Below are positions 56,765-64,000 of a stretch of 64,000 nt of DNA, piece by piece (the first letter of the stretch is position 1; each line of letters begins with the position of its first letter). A program made the translations under genes and the position numbers. The stretch comes from Streptomyces lydicus. Lineage in GTDB: Bacteria; Actinomycetota; Actinomycetes; Streptomycetales; Streptomycetaceae. The stretch spans positions 1-64,000 of the forward strand of contig NZ_JNZA01000005.1 of the NCBI RefSeq assembly GCF_000717345.1. The letters are read 5' to 3'. The notes under the pieces were generated by a model that saw only the letters and a program-made list of their open reading frames with translations, searched no databases and was not told where the DNA came from.

Positions 56765-57622
56765 ATGTCCCCGCAACCCGAGCCCGAGCCGCCCGGCCGC
56801 GCCGCGCGGCGGCGGCTGTTCGCCGAGGCCGCGCGGGCCGAGCGGCCCGACCTGGCGCTGCTGTGCCTGCTGATCGGTGCCGAGGCGGACGCCGACCTGG
56901 ACGAGACGGGCATCGACGAGGCCCAGATCGAGCTGGACCGGCTGGCCGGGCTCCTGCCCTTCTCCCCGGCGGGCGGTCCCGGCGGCTGGGCCCGCAACCT
57001 CGCCGAGCTGCTCGGCGCCCGCTGCGGCTTCGGCGGGTCGCCCGCCGACTACCGGCGGCTCGCGTCCTCCCTGCTGCACCAGGTGCTCCGGCGGCGCCGG
57101 GGTCTGCCGATCCTGCTGTCGGTGGTGTGGATGGAGGTCGCCCGGCGGGCCGGCGCGCCCGTGTACGGGGTGGCGCTGCCCGGCCACTTCGTCGTCGGCT
57201 TCGGCGACCCCTACGGGGCCCACGTACTGGCCGATCCGTTCGCGGGCGGCCGGCTGCTCACCGACGAGGACGCGGCGCTGCTGGTCGCCGGCGCGACCGG
57301 CGGGGAGCTGACCGCGCGGATGCTGGCGCCGGCCGGTCCGCTGGAGATCGTGCAGCGGGTGCTCAACAACATCCGGGCCTGGGCGCAGGCCCGCCCGGAG
57401 CACAGCGCGGTGCAGCTGTGGGCGCTGGACCTGGCGCTGCTGCTGCCGAGCCGTCCGGCGCGGCTGCGCCGGGAGCGGGCCGAACTGCTCGTCCGGCGCG
57501 GGGAGTTCTCGGCCGGGGCGGCCGAGCTGGAGGAGTACGCCCGGGTGGTGGAGGCGGTGGATCCGGCCGGCGCCACCGCGCTCCGCCGTCAGGCCGCCGC
57601 GGCCCGCGCGATGCTCAACTGA
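56765..57622 (+). CDS. SirB1/transglutaminase-like family protein
   Basis: 285 aa. ALLCLLIGAEADADLDETGI, LLHQVLRRRRGLPILLSVVW and GVALPGHFVVGFGDPYGAHV define the SirB1-type transglutaminase-like domain, with His in GHFVVGF. The catalytic Cys of true transglutaminases is not obvious (the LSVVW position has none), so enzymatic activity is doubtful. A TPR-like helical end (ELLVRRGEFSAGAAELEEYA) follows. Stop overlaps the convergent phosphatase gene by 34 bp. Confidence 0.85.
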   Translation: MSPQPEPEPPGRAARRRLFAEAARAERPDLALLCLLIGAEADADLDETGIDEAQIELDRLAGLLPFSPAGGPGGWARNLAELLGARCGFGGSPADYRRLASSLLHQVLRRRRGLPILLSVVWMEVARRAGAPVYGVALPGHFVVGFGDPYGAHVLADPFAGGRLLTDEDAALLVAGATGGELTARMLAPAGPLEIVQRVLNNIRAWAQARPEHSAVQLWALDLALLLPSRPARLRRERAELLVRRGEFSAGAAELEEYARVVEAVDPAGATALRRQAAAARAMLN

Positions 57623-58722
57623 GTCCCGGCGGGTGCCCGGCGGCGCACGACCAGCACGGTGGCGTCGTCCAGCAGCCGGCCGCCGGTGAAGCCCTCCAGG
57701 TCCGTGCGGAGCGTGCGGGCCAGCTCGGCCGGCTCCAGGTCCGTCCATCCGGCCAGCCGCTCGGCCAGCGGGTAGAACGTGCCGTCCGCGCCGCGCGCCT
57801 CGGTCACCCCGTCGGTGCACAGCACCACCCAGTCGTCCGGCCGCGGGTGGATCCGTACGCTGCGGCGCGGCTCGCCGCCGAGGCCGCCCAGGCCCAGCGG
57901 CAGCCAGCCCTCGCCGTCCCGGCGCTCGTGCACCTCTCCCCCGCGGACCAGGTAGTACGGGATGTGGCCGCAGGACAGCACCCGGCCCCGCGGCGTGCCG
58001 GCCGGCCCGCTGATCTCCATCAGCAGCGCGGTCACGAAGCGCTCGTCGGTGCCCTGCTCGACGGAGCGGGCGTTGTAGCGGGTCAGCGCCTGCTCCATCC
58101 GCTCGGCCACCGATTCCAGGGTGTCCTGGTGGTGGGCGGCCTCACGGAAGGAGGCCAGCACCTCCAGCCCCGCCCCGATCGCCGGCATGCCCTTGCCCTG
58201 TACGTCGCCGATCATCAGCCGCAGCCCGTGCGGCGTCTCGACGGCCTCGTAGATGTCGCCGCCGACCCTGGCCCCCTCCTGGGCGGAGACGTAGAAGCCG
58301 TACGCCTCGACCGGCCCGGCGGTGAGCGGCAGCTCGCGCAGCATCGCCCGCTGCACCGTGTCGGCGACCAGGCTGGTGCGGGCGTGCAGCGCCTCCCGCT
58401 GGAGCCTCGTCCGGCACAGCACCAGCGAGAAGACGGCCACCAGGAGGGCACCGAAGAGAGCGACGATCCGGCTGGCGAGGCCCCAGTCGGGCACCGTGAA
58501 CGAGTCGACGTAGCTCAGGCACACCAGGTAGACGGCCGCGACCAGCAGCGTCTGCCGGTAGGAGCAGCGCAGCGCGGCGTACAGCGGGGCGATGCCCAGG
58601 AAGGCCGACTGGTGCAGCTCCGGTCCGACATCGGTCGCGTCCAGCGCCGTGACGACCAGGATCACCACGATCAGCAGCACGGTGGTGCCGCGGCCGCGCT
58701 CCACGGGTCGGTTGGCAGGCAT
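57589..58722 (-). CDS. SpoIIE/RsbU-type PP2C serine/threonine phosphatase, membrane-bound
   Basis: 377 aa from ATG 58722 (AAGGTGG upstream). About four N-terminal helices (TTVLLIVVILVVTALDATDV, LLVAAVYLVCLSYVD, IVALFGALLVAVFSLVLC), then the PP2C domain: VGGDIYEAV, MIGDVQGKGMPA, SCGHIPYYLVRGG, VLCTDGVTEA, LLDDATVLVVRR, with the metal-binding Asp residues in place. It probably dephosphorylates an anti-sigma-factor antagonist (STAS protein); the target is not in the window. Streptomycetes hold many paralogues. Confidence 0.92.
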   Translation of the reverse strand: MPANRPVERGRGTTVLLIVVILVVTALDATDVGPELHQSAFLGIAPLYAALRCSYRQTLLVAAVYLVCLSYVDSFTVPDWGLASRIVALFGALLVAVFSLVLCRTRLQREALHARTSLVADTVQRAMLRELPLTAGPVEAYGFYVSAQEGARVGGDIYEAVETPHGLRLMIGDVQGKGMPAIGAGLEVLASFREAAHHQDTLESVAERMEQALTRYNARSVEQGTDERFVTALLMEISGPAGTPRGRVLSCGHIPYYLVRGGEVHERRDGEGWLPLGLGGLGGEPRRSVRIHPRPDDWVVLCTDGVTEARGADGTFYPLAERLAGWTDLEPAELARTLRTDLEGFTGGRLLDDATVLVVRRRAPAGTQLSIARAAAA

Positions 58723-58791
58723 AACACTTCCACCTTGCGCGACACCGCCGCGCACCGCACCGGGGCCGGGGTCCCGGCGGGGGCGGCGCCG

Positions 58792-59397
58792 CTACAGCCA
58801 GCCCTTGTCGCGGGCGGTGCGGACCGCCTCGGCGCGGTTGCGGGCGCCGGTCTTCTGGATGGCGAGGGAGAGGTAGTTGCGGACCGTGCCCGCGGACAGG
58901 TGCAGGGCGGCGGCGATCTCGGCGTTGGTGGAACCGTCGCCGGCCGTCCGCAGCACCTCCCGCTCGCGGTCGGTCAGCGGGCTCGCGCCGTCGGCGAGCG
59001 CGGCCGCCGCCAGCGCCGGGTCGATGACCCGCTCCCCGCCGAGCACCCGCCGCACCGCGTCCGCGAGCCGGGCCGCGGGAGCGTCCTTGACCAGGAAGGC
59101 GTGGGCGCCGGCCTCCATGGCGCGGCGCAGATAGCCGGGGCGGCCGAAGGTGGTGAGGATGACGACCTTCACGCCGGGCAGCTCGTCGCGCAGCACGGCC
59201 GCCGCGTCCAGCCCGCTCAGGCCGGGCATCTCGATGTCCAGCAGCGCGACGTCGACGTCGTGCGCGCGGGCCGCCGCCAGCACCTCGTCACCGCGCGCGG
59301 CCTGGGCGACGACCTCCAGGTCCTCCTCCAGCGACAGCAGCGCGGCCAGCGCCTCCCGGACCATCGACTGGTCCTCGGCCAGCAGCACCCTGATCAT
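58792..59397 (-). CDS. NarL/DesR-type response regulator
   Basis: 201 aa. Receiver domain with LLAEDQSMVREAL, phosphoacceptor Asp in LLDIEMPG (about residue 54), TTFGRPGYLRRAM and VKDAP (Lys). LuxR-type HTH at the end: PLTDREREVLRTAGDGSTNA, then EIAAALHLSAGTVRNYLSLA. Partner of the histidine kinase 64 bp upstream. Likely target: the palindrome at 62500-62515 in front of the ABC genes (inference). Confidence 0.95.
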   Translation of the reverse strand: MIRVLLAEDQSMVREALAALLSLEEDLEVVAQAARGDEVLAAARAHDVDVALLDIEMPGLSGLDAAAVLRDELPGVKVVILTTFGRPGYLRRAMEAGAHAFLVKDAPAARLADAVRRVLGGERVIDPALAAAALADGASPLTDREREVLRTAGDGSTNAEIAAALHLSAGTVRNYLSLAIQKTGARNRAEAVRTARDKGWL

Positions 59398-59461
59398 GGG
59401 GGTCAGCTTAGGGCCCGGGCGGGACTTCCCGGGCGGGATCGGCGGACCGCGCTACGTGGGG

Positions 59462-60712
59462 CTACGCCTGGCCCGGCAGCGGCTCGGGCGCGGCGTCCGC
59501 GGCGGGCGGCGCGGGCGGGGAGGCGGCCGGGGCGCGCAACGGGACGTAGGCGCGCAGGGCGAAGCCGCGGCCGTGCGGTGCGGCGCCGGTCTCCAGCCGG
59601 CCGTCGGCCAGGGCCAGGCGTTCCCGCAGGCCGCCCAGGCCGTTGCCGTCGTGGCCGCCGCCGCGCGGCGGCCCGGTGCCGTCGTCGATGACGGACAGGC
59701 ACAGGTAGCGGCGCTCGTCGGCCTCCCACTCCTCGGTGAGCAGCAGCTCGCAGCGGCCGGCGGCACTGTGCCGTACGACGTTGGTGACCGCCTCCCGCAG
59801 TGCCCAGGCCAGCGCGCCCTCCCCGTCCGGCCCGAGGCCCGGGTGCTCCCGTTCCAGCGCGGGGTCGATGTCCGCGGTGATCGCGGCGGTGCGCAACGCG
59901 GCACGCACCCCGGCCAGTTCGACGACGAGGCGCGGACGCCGGTAGCCGGTGACCGCCTCGCGGACGTCGACCAGCGCCTGCCGGCTGACCTGCTCGATGT
60001 CGGCGACCTGCTGGGCGGCCTCCGCCGGCTTGTCCGGCAGCATCCGCCCGGCCAGTTCGCTCTTGAGGGTGATCAGGGAGAGCGAGTGGCCGAGGAGGTC
60101 GTGCAGGTCCCGGGCGAGGCGCAGCCGCTCCTCGTTGGCGGCGAGCCGCGCGACCTCCTGCCGCGCGGCGCGCAGCTCCTGCGTCGTACGGATCAGGTGC
60201 TGCACGCCGACCATCGCGAACCCGCTGAGCAGGCAGGGCAGGGCGTAGGCGAAGAGGTAGATGCGCACGTCCGGGAAGCGCATGCCGATCAGCACGAGGG
60301 CGGCGGTGAGCGCGGGGATGGCCCACCGCGACGTGCCGAAGGGCTGGGTGACGGCCACCGCGACGCAGACGAAGGTGAAGAGCACCAGCCAGTCCGGGCC
60401 GAGCGTCCAGGCCAGCAGCGCGGCGAGCGCCGCGAGGAGGACCACGGCCGCCCGGATCACCCCGCTCGGCACCGGCCGGTGAGCCATGTGCCGGAAGACC
60501 AGCACGAAGTAGACACCGACGAACGTCAGGAGACCGCCCCAGCCCAGCGCCTCGCGGGCCGGGGACATCCCGCCCTCGGCGAGGGTCCCGATCGGGCCCG
60601 CCAGGTACAGGAACCAGATGACGATCCAGCCGGCCTTCACGAACGCCTGGCGGCGGGTGCGGGGGGCCGCTCCGATCATCACCGGGTTGCCGTCGGTCTC
60701 CGGTCCGTTCAT
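59462..60712 (-). CDS. DesK-type sensor histidine kinase
   Basis: 416 aa from ATG 60712, overlapping the permease TGA (ATGA). Five or six N-terminal helices without a large external loop (LLTFVGVYFVLVFRHMAHRP, AAVVLLAALAALLAWTLGP), HisKA_3 with phosphoacceptor His in LARDLHDLLGHSLSLITLKS, and a HATPase_c domain with REAVTNVVRHS and IDDGTGP, then NGLGGLRERL. The intramembrane-sensing layout fits detection of membrane-active compounds or lipid state. It is in an operon with an ABC-2 exporter. Confidence 0.95.
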   Translation of the reverse strand: MNGPETDGNPVMIGAAPRTRRQAFVKAGWIVIWFLYLAGPIGTLAEGGMSPAREALGWGGLLTFVGVYFVLVFRHMAHRPVPSGVIRAAVVLLAALAALLAWTLGPDWLVLFTFVCVAVAVTQPFGTSRWAIPALTAALVLIGMRFPDVRIYLFAYALPCLLSGFAMVGVQHLIRTTQELRAARQEVARLAANEERLRLARDLHDLLGHSLSLITLKSELAGRMLPDKPAEAAQQVADIEQVSRQALVDVREAVTGYRRPRLVVELAGVRAALRTAAITADIDPALEREHPGLGPDGEGALAWALREAVTNVVRHSAAGRCELLLTEEWEADERRYLCLSVIDDGTGPPRGGGHDGNGLGGLRERLALADGRLETGAAPHGRGFALRAYVPLRAPAASPPAPPAADAAPEPLPGQA

Positions 60713-61446
60713 GCCCGGCGGGTGTCCTTCCGGTACAGCCAGGCCGCGCTGCCGGCGAAGACCAGCAGGTAGCCGGCGAGGAGTGCGATGTCCTTCGCGT
60801 GCGGTGCGCTGCCGGCCTCGACGGCGGTGCCGAGCGCGGCGTACGCGTGGGTGGGCAGCCACTCGGCGATGTTCTGCACCCACTGCGGCAGAATCGTCAG
60901 CGGCATCCACAGGCCGCCGAGGAACGCCAGGCCGAAGTAGAACAGCATCGCAATCGGCCGGACCGCGTCGCCGGTGGCCAGGTAGCCGATGGCGACGCCC
61001 AGGGCCGCGAAGACGAAGCTGCCGAGCCAGGTGCCCACGGCGATGGCGGCCCACTGCCAGGCGTCGAGGCGGACGCCCTTGACCAGGGCCGCGACCAGCA
61101 GGACGAGCACGATGGACGGCAGGCTGACCGTCGCGGCGGCGGCGATCTTGGCGGCGACATAGCCGCGGCCGGGCAGGGCGGTCAGCCGCAGCTGGCGGAC
61201 CCAGCCCTTCTCGCGCTCCTTGGCGATGCGCTCGCTGTTGCCCAGCAGCACGGCGGTCATGGCACCGAATGCTGCCATGGAGACCATGAAGTACAGCCCC
61301 ATGTCGAGCTTCATACCGGGTATCGGCTTGCTGTCCGCGCCGCCGGCGATGATCAGGTAGAGCGCCGGCGGATAGATCACCGAGAAGAACATGAACTTCT
61401 TGTTGCGCAGTGCGCGGATGATCTCCAGCTTGATCAGAGTGGTCAT
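60709..61446 (-). CDS. ABC-2 type transporter permease
   Basis: 245 aa. Six helices: KFMFFSVIYPPALYLIIAGG, MGLYFMVSMAAFGAMTAVLL, IAAAATVSLPSIVLVLLVAA, WAAIAVGTWLGSFVFAALGV, IAMLFYFGLAFLGGLWMPLT, DIALLAGYLLVFAGSAAWLY. Typical half-transporter permease of drug/lantibiotic-resistance type. Overlaps both the ATPase gene (ATGA) and the kinase gene (ATGA), so all three are translationally coupled. Confidence 0.94.
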   Translation of the reverse strand: MTTLIKLEIIRALRNKKFMFFSVIYPPALYLIIAGGADSKPIPGMKLDMGLYFMVSMAAFGAMTAVLLGNSERIAKEREKGWVRQLRLTALPGRGYVAAKIAAAATVSLPSIVLVLLVAALVKGVRLDAWQWAAIAVGTWLGSFVFAALGVAIGYLATGDAVRPIAMLFYFGLAFLGGLWMPLTILPQWVQNIAEWLPTHAYAALGTAVEAGSAPHAKDIALLAGYLLVFAGSAAWLYRKDTRRA

Positions 61447-62441
61447 CGGGCCGCCTCCTCGGCGGTGGCGGGGGCCTGGTCGGACGCGGTGGTGAGGGCG
61501 ATGAACGCCTGCTCCAGGCCGAGGCCGGAGACTTCGAGGTTGTGCGGGTAGAGGCCGAGGCCGTACAGCGCGTGCACGGTGGCGTCGGCGTCCTGGGACT
61601 GGATGCGGACCGTCCGGCGGCCCGAGCCCGCGCCGGCGCCGCTGTCGGACACCGCAAGGGAGGTCAGGGACGGCAGGCCCCGCAGCGCGTCGCGGTCGAC
61701 CGGCTCGTCGAGGTCGAAGGTGACCCGGCGGGCTCCGGCCCTGGCCTTGATCTCGGCGGCGGTCCCGTCGGCCAGCACCCGGCCGCGGTGCAGCACGATC
61801 ACCCGGTCGGCGATCTCGTCGGCCTCTTCGAGGTAGTGCGTGGCGAAGAGGACGGTACGGCCCTGCCGGGCCTGCTCGCGCATCGCGCCCCAGAAGGTCT
61901 GCCGGGCGGACACGTCCATGCCGGTCGTGGGCTCGTCGAGGACGATCAGGTCGTTGGCGCCGGCTGTGGCGAGGGCGAAGCGCACCCGCTGCTCCTGGCC
62001 GCCGGAGAGCTTGTCGACCATGCGGTCGGCGATCTCGGTGATGCCGGCGGTGGCCATGATGTGGTCGAGCGGATAGGCGCGCGGGTGCAGGTCGCGGGCC
62101 AGCCCGACCAGTTCCTTGACCTTGACGCCCTCCATCAGGCCGCCGCTCTGGAGCATCGCGCCGACCTTGCCCTGCTCGATGGCGCGCTGCGGGGTCGTAC
62201 CGAAGAGCGTCACGGTGCCGGAGTCGGCGCTGCGCAGGCCGAGGAGCAGGTCGAGGGTGGAGGACTTGCCGGCGCCGTTCGGGCCGAGGAGGGCGACGGT
62301 CTCGCCCGGGTGCAGCTCCAGATTCAGGTCGGCCACCGCGCGCACCGCGCCGTAACTCTTGTTGACCTGGCGGAAGCTGACCACGGGTGACCCGCCCGCC
62401 TCACGGGCGGGGGTCGCTGCGGTGGTCGCTGTGGTCGTCAT
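61443..62441 (-). CDS. ABC transporter ATP-binding protein
   Basis: 332 aa from ATG 62441. Walker A GPNGAGKSS, Q-loop MLQSGGLM, signature LSGGQEQR, Walker B LIVLDEPTTG and switch His ATHYLEEADE. A C-terminal domain of about 100 residues (RVTFDLDEPVDRDALRGLPS) follows, as in DrrA/CcmA-type exporters. With the permease it probably exports an antibiotic or lipid-like compound sensed by DesK. It is the first gene of the four-gene operon. Confidence 0.95.
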   Translation of the reverse strand: MTTTATTAATPAREAGGSPVVSFRQVNKSYGAVRAVADLNLELHPGETVALLGPNGAGKSSTLDLLLGLRSADSGTVTLFGTTPQRAIEQGKVGAMLQSGGLMEGVKVKELVGLARDLHPRAYPLDHIMATAGITEIADRMVDKLSGGQEQRVRFALATAGANDLIVLDEPTTGMDVSARQTFWGAMREQARQGRTVLFATHYLEEADEIADRVIVLHRGRVLADGTAAEIKARAGARRVTFDLDEPVDRDALRGLPSLTSLAVSDSGAGAGSGRRTVRIQSQDADATVHALYGLGLYPHNLEVSGLGLEQAFIALTTASDQAPATAEEAAR

Positions 62442-62499
62442 GGCATTCAGCTTCGGGGATCCGCGCGCGCGGCGGCAGTGTCGCCCGTACGCGGTACGG

Positions 62500-62515
62500 C
62501 ATGACATCTGTCATG
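62500..62515. promoter_or_regulatory. Palindromic operator candidate upstream of the ABC-DesKR operon
   Basis: CATGACATCTGTCATG, a perfect palindrome (7-bp arms, 2-nt centre), 59 bp before the ATPase ATG. Its symmetry fits a dimeric LuxR-type response regulator, so autoregulation by the DesR-like protein of the operon is likely. A second small palindrome, CCGTACGCGGTACGG, lies just beside it at 62485-62499. Confidence 0.55.
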
Positions 62516-62519
62516 GGTG

Positions 62520-62572
62520 AGGCCCCCTAGGGGTCTTCCGGGGTGAGCCGGGAAGACCGCCCGTGGGGGCCT
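62520..62572 (-). terminator. Composite hairpin after the right-edge gene
   Basis: Outer stem AGGCCCCC/GGGGGCCT and inner stem GGTCTTCC/GGAAGACC separated by an unequal internal loop. It begins 32 bp after the stop of the minus-strand gene ending at 62604, so it probably separates that gene from the ABC operon. Confidence 0.55.
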
Positions 62573-62603
62573 CTGACCTGCCGGCACCCGGCGTGACGGG
62601 GCG

Positions 62604-64000
62604 TCAGCCGCCGTCCGCGCCGATGGTCTGGACCCGCTGGGCCGGGGTGGTGCCGAGCAGTGCCTTGCCGACCGCGCTGGCCACCTCCTCGACGGTGACC
62701 GGCTTCTTGGAGCCGTCGCCCTTGGTGAGCAGCACGCCGTTGAAGGTGTCGCCGTAGAGCTGCTGGAGGGCCGGCCGGTCGTAGTACGGCACGAGGTCGC
62801 CGTTGCTGCCGACCTTGAAGGACAGGAACTTCGGGATGGACTTCTGCGGGCTGAACGAGACCGTGTGCGTGGCGTCCGTACGGACCGTCACCAGGCCGGC
62901 CATCGCGGGCTCGGCGTACTGCTTCATCGCCTTGTCCACCGCGGCCTTGCTGACCTGCGGCTGCTGCGTGCTCGCGGCGAGCACGACCGGCGAGTTGGTG
63001 CCGGTGGCGGCGCGGTCGCGGTAGGCGTCGGCGATCTTCTCCTTGGAGGTCTTGACGTCGATCGCCTTGTGCGGCACGCCGTAGTGCGGCACCGCCTTGC
63101 CGTTCTCGAAGGTGATCCCGCCGTCCTCGGCGGCGCCGCCCTCGCCGGCCACGTTCTGGAGCGCGATCTGCAGCTTCTCGTCGTCGACGATCATCGCCGG
63201 TTTGGCGGTCCGGGTGCCGCCGAACAGCGAGCCGATGACGGAGACCGGGTTGTAGTCCCGGCCGGACGCGTCGCGGACCGTGGCCTGGAGGTCGATGTCG
63301 AGACCCGCCTTGGCGGGCTCCAGGGTGGCGGGCTTGCCGTCGACGGTGAGCTTCAGCGGCGCGGTGCGGCGGTCCTTGAGGGCCGCCTCCAGCTTCTTGA
63401 CCGCGTCGTCCTTGGTGGTGCCGCCGATGTCCACGCCGAGCGCGGTGGTGCCGTTGGGCACGTCGGCGTGGTCGAGCAGCAGTCCCGCGCCGTAGGCGAC
63501 GCCGGCCAGGACGACGACGGCGACACCCACGAGGACGAGCTTGTTGCGGCCCTTCTTCGGCGGGTTGATCGGCTCGGGGATCTTGGGCCGCGGCTTCGGT
63601 GCGGCGCCGTGGTCCTCACCGGCCGGGGCGTGGGCGAACGGCGACGGGGAGGCCGGGCCCTCGGCGCCGGGCACCTTCGGGATGCCGCTGACGAGGGTGT
63701 CGCCGGACACCCGGTCGTGGCCGCCGGGGCCGCCGCCGACGTCGTTCCGGGCGCCGCGCCTGCCCTTGGGGGCGCCCGGCGCGGCGGCGCCGCGGCCACC
63801 GGGCAGACCGCCCGTGATGCCGCCGCCGGTGCCGGCGCCCCTGCCCGGGCCGGTGAGCGGCGCGGGCGGCTGCGGGGTGAGTTCCGCGGTGTCGTCGCTG
63901 ATCCCCGGCGGGGTGCCGGGGCCGGCGAGCGGGTCACTGAAGCCGGGCGGGAGGTTGAGCGCGGACTGGCCGCGGGCCGGGCCGGTGGTCGGACCGCCGG
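62604..64000 (-). CDS. Membrane-anchored protein with PG_binding_4 (YoaR-like) domains, 5' end cut
   Basis: At least 465 codons; the frame stays open from GTG 63710 to the window edge, reading NLPPGFSDPLAGPG and similar Pro/Gly-rich text, so the true start lies outside. One transmembrane helix (KLVLVGVAVVVLAGVAYGAG) separates a disordered cytoplasmic N-terminus from two repeats of the putative peptidoglycan-binding domain found before VanW/L,D-transpeptidase domains: TTALGVDIGGTTKDDAVKKL and VTVRTDATHTVSFSPQKSIP. No VanW or transpeptidase domain follows. The role is envelope-associated and otherwise unknown. Confidence 0.8.
   Translation of the reverse strand, partial: GGPTTGPARGQSALNLPPGFSDPLAGPGTPPGISDDTAELTPQPPAPLTGPGRGAGTGGGITGGLPGGRGAAAPGAPKGRRGARNDVGGGPGGHDRVSGDTLVSGIPKVPGAEGPASPSPFAHAPAGEDHGAAPKPRPKIPEPINPPKKGRNKLVLVGVAVVVLAGVAYGAGLLLDHADVPNGTTALGVDIGGTTKDDAVKKLEAALKDRRTAPLKLTVDGKPATLEPAKAGLDIDLQATVRDASGRDYNPVSVIGSLFGGTRTAKPAMIVDDEKLQIALQNVAGEGGAAEDGGITFENGKAVPHYGVPHKAIDVKTSKEKIADAYRDRAATGTNSPVVLAASTQQPQVSKAAVDKAMKQYAEPAMAGLVTVRTDATHTVSFSPQKSIPKFLSFKVGSNGDLVPYYDRPALQQLYGDTFNGVLLTKGDGSKKPVTVEEVASAVGKALLGTTPAQRVQTIGADGG

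Noticed and set aside
56734..59691. 985-codon plus-strand open frame
   Set aside because: Overlaps SirB1-like, phosphatase and response regulator genes in other frames; no family features.

Overview
The window is about 72% G+C. Its genes have near-saturated G/C in third codon positions and many GTG starts. Its content (adnAB, DUF3152, DUF3107, DUF3117, DUF6758, MoeZ, a DivIVA-like protein, M. tuberculosis SigE-type sigma/anti-sigma/HtrA/TatB genes) points to a Streptomyces or close streptomycete chromosome, in the conserved core rather than the arms. I see no rRNA, tRNA, CRISPR array or intact mobile element. Both ends cut a gene: the adnB-like helicase on the left and a peptidoglycan-binding-domain protein on the right.

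Layout. 1-10.5 kb: the AdnAB helicase-nuclease pair, an alkyltransferase-like DNA repair protein, and a large membrane protein joining a degenerate kinase-like domain to an LPG-synthase-type membrane domain. 10.6-17.3 kb: moeZ, then a compact minus-strand cluster: DUF3492/PelF-like glycosyltransferase, polytopic membrane protein, NAD-dependent sugar epimerase and spherulin-4 (GH135-like) protein. It looks like a minimal Pel/galactosaminogalactan-type exopolysaccharide system. 17.3-26.8 kb: a decayed oligopeptide-ABC ATPase fragment, DUF3152 metalloprotease-like protein, hydrolases, TetR, DUF3107, ferritin-like protein and a DEAD-box RNA helicase with a repeated basic tail. 26.9-36.4 kb: single housekeeping and unknown genes, including NYN, MarC, PHP, MFS, SUFU-domain, CorA and a lipoprotein. 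36.6-50.9 kb: MgtE-N/CBS protein, DUF1003, Mrp, TatB, HtrA, anti-sigma, ECF sigma, O-methyltransferase, DUF3117, enoyl-CoA hydratase, Tag, DivIVA-like, FolP and LOG protein. 51-57.6 kb: dapE, a lysozyme-like membrane protein, a secreted protein, dapC, fdxA, GNAT and a SirB1-like protein. 57.6-64 kb: a SpoIIE-type phosphatase, then a minus-strand DesK/DesR-type two-component system coupled to an ABC-2 exporter with a 16-nt palindrome at its promoter.

How it fits together. From memory of M. tuberculosis gene order, two ancestral blocks can be read: Rv3201c-Rv3211 (adnB, adnA, MGMT-like, moeB1/moeZ, DUF3152, TetR, DUF3107, ferritin-like, rhlE) at 0-26 kb, and parts of Rv1177-Rv1239c (fdxC, dapC, dapE, LOG, folP2, DivIVA-like, tag, DUF3117, O-methyltransferase, sigE, rseA, htrA, tatB, mrp, DUF1003, MgtE-N, corA) at 33-56 kb. 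The polysaccharide-type cluster lies exactly between moeZ and DUF3152, which are neighbours in mycobacteria, so it looks like a lineage-specific insertion. It is the most interesting part of the window. Its open frames are joined by an almost unbroken chain of ATGA/GTGA stop-start overlaps, including small ORFs, one of which could encode an unrecognised membrane peptide.
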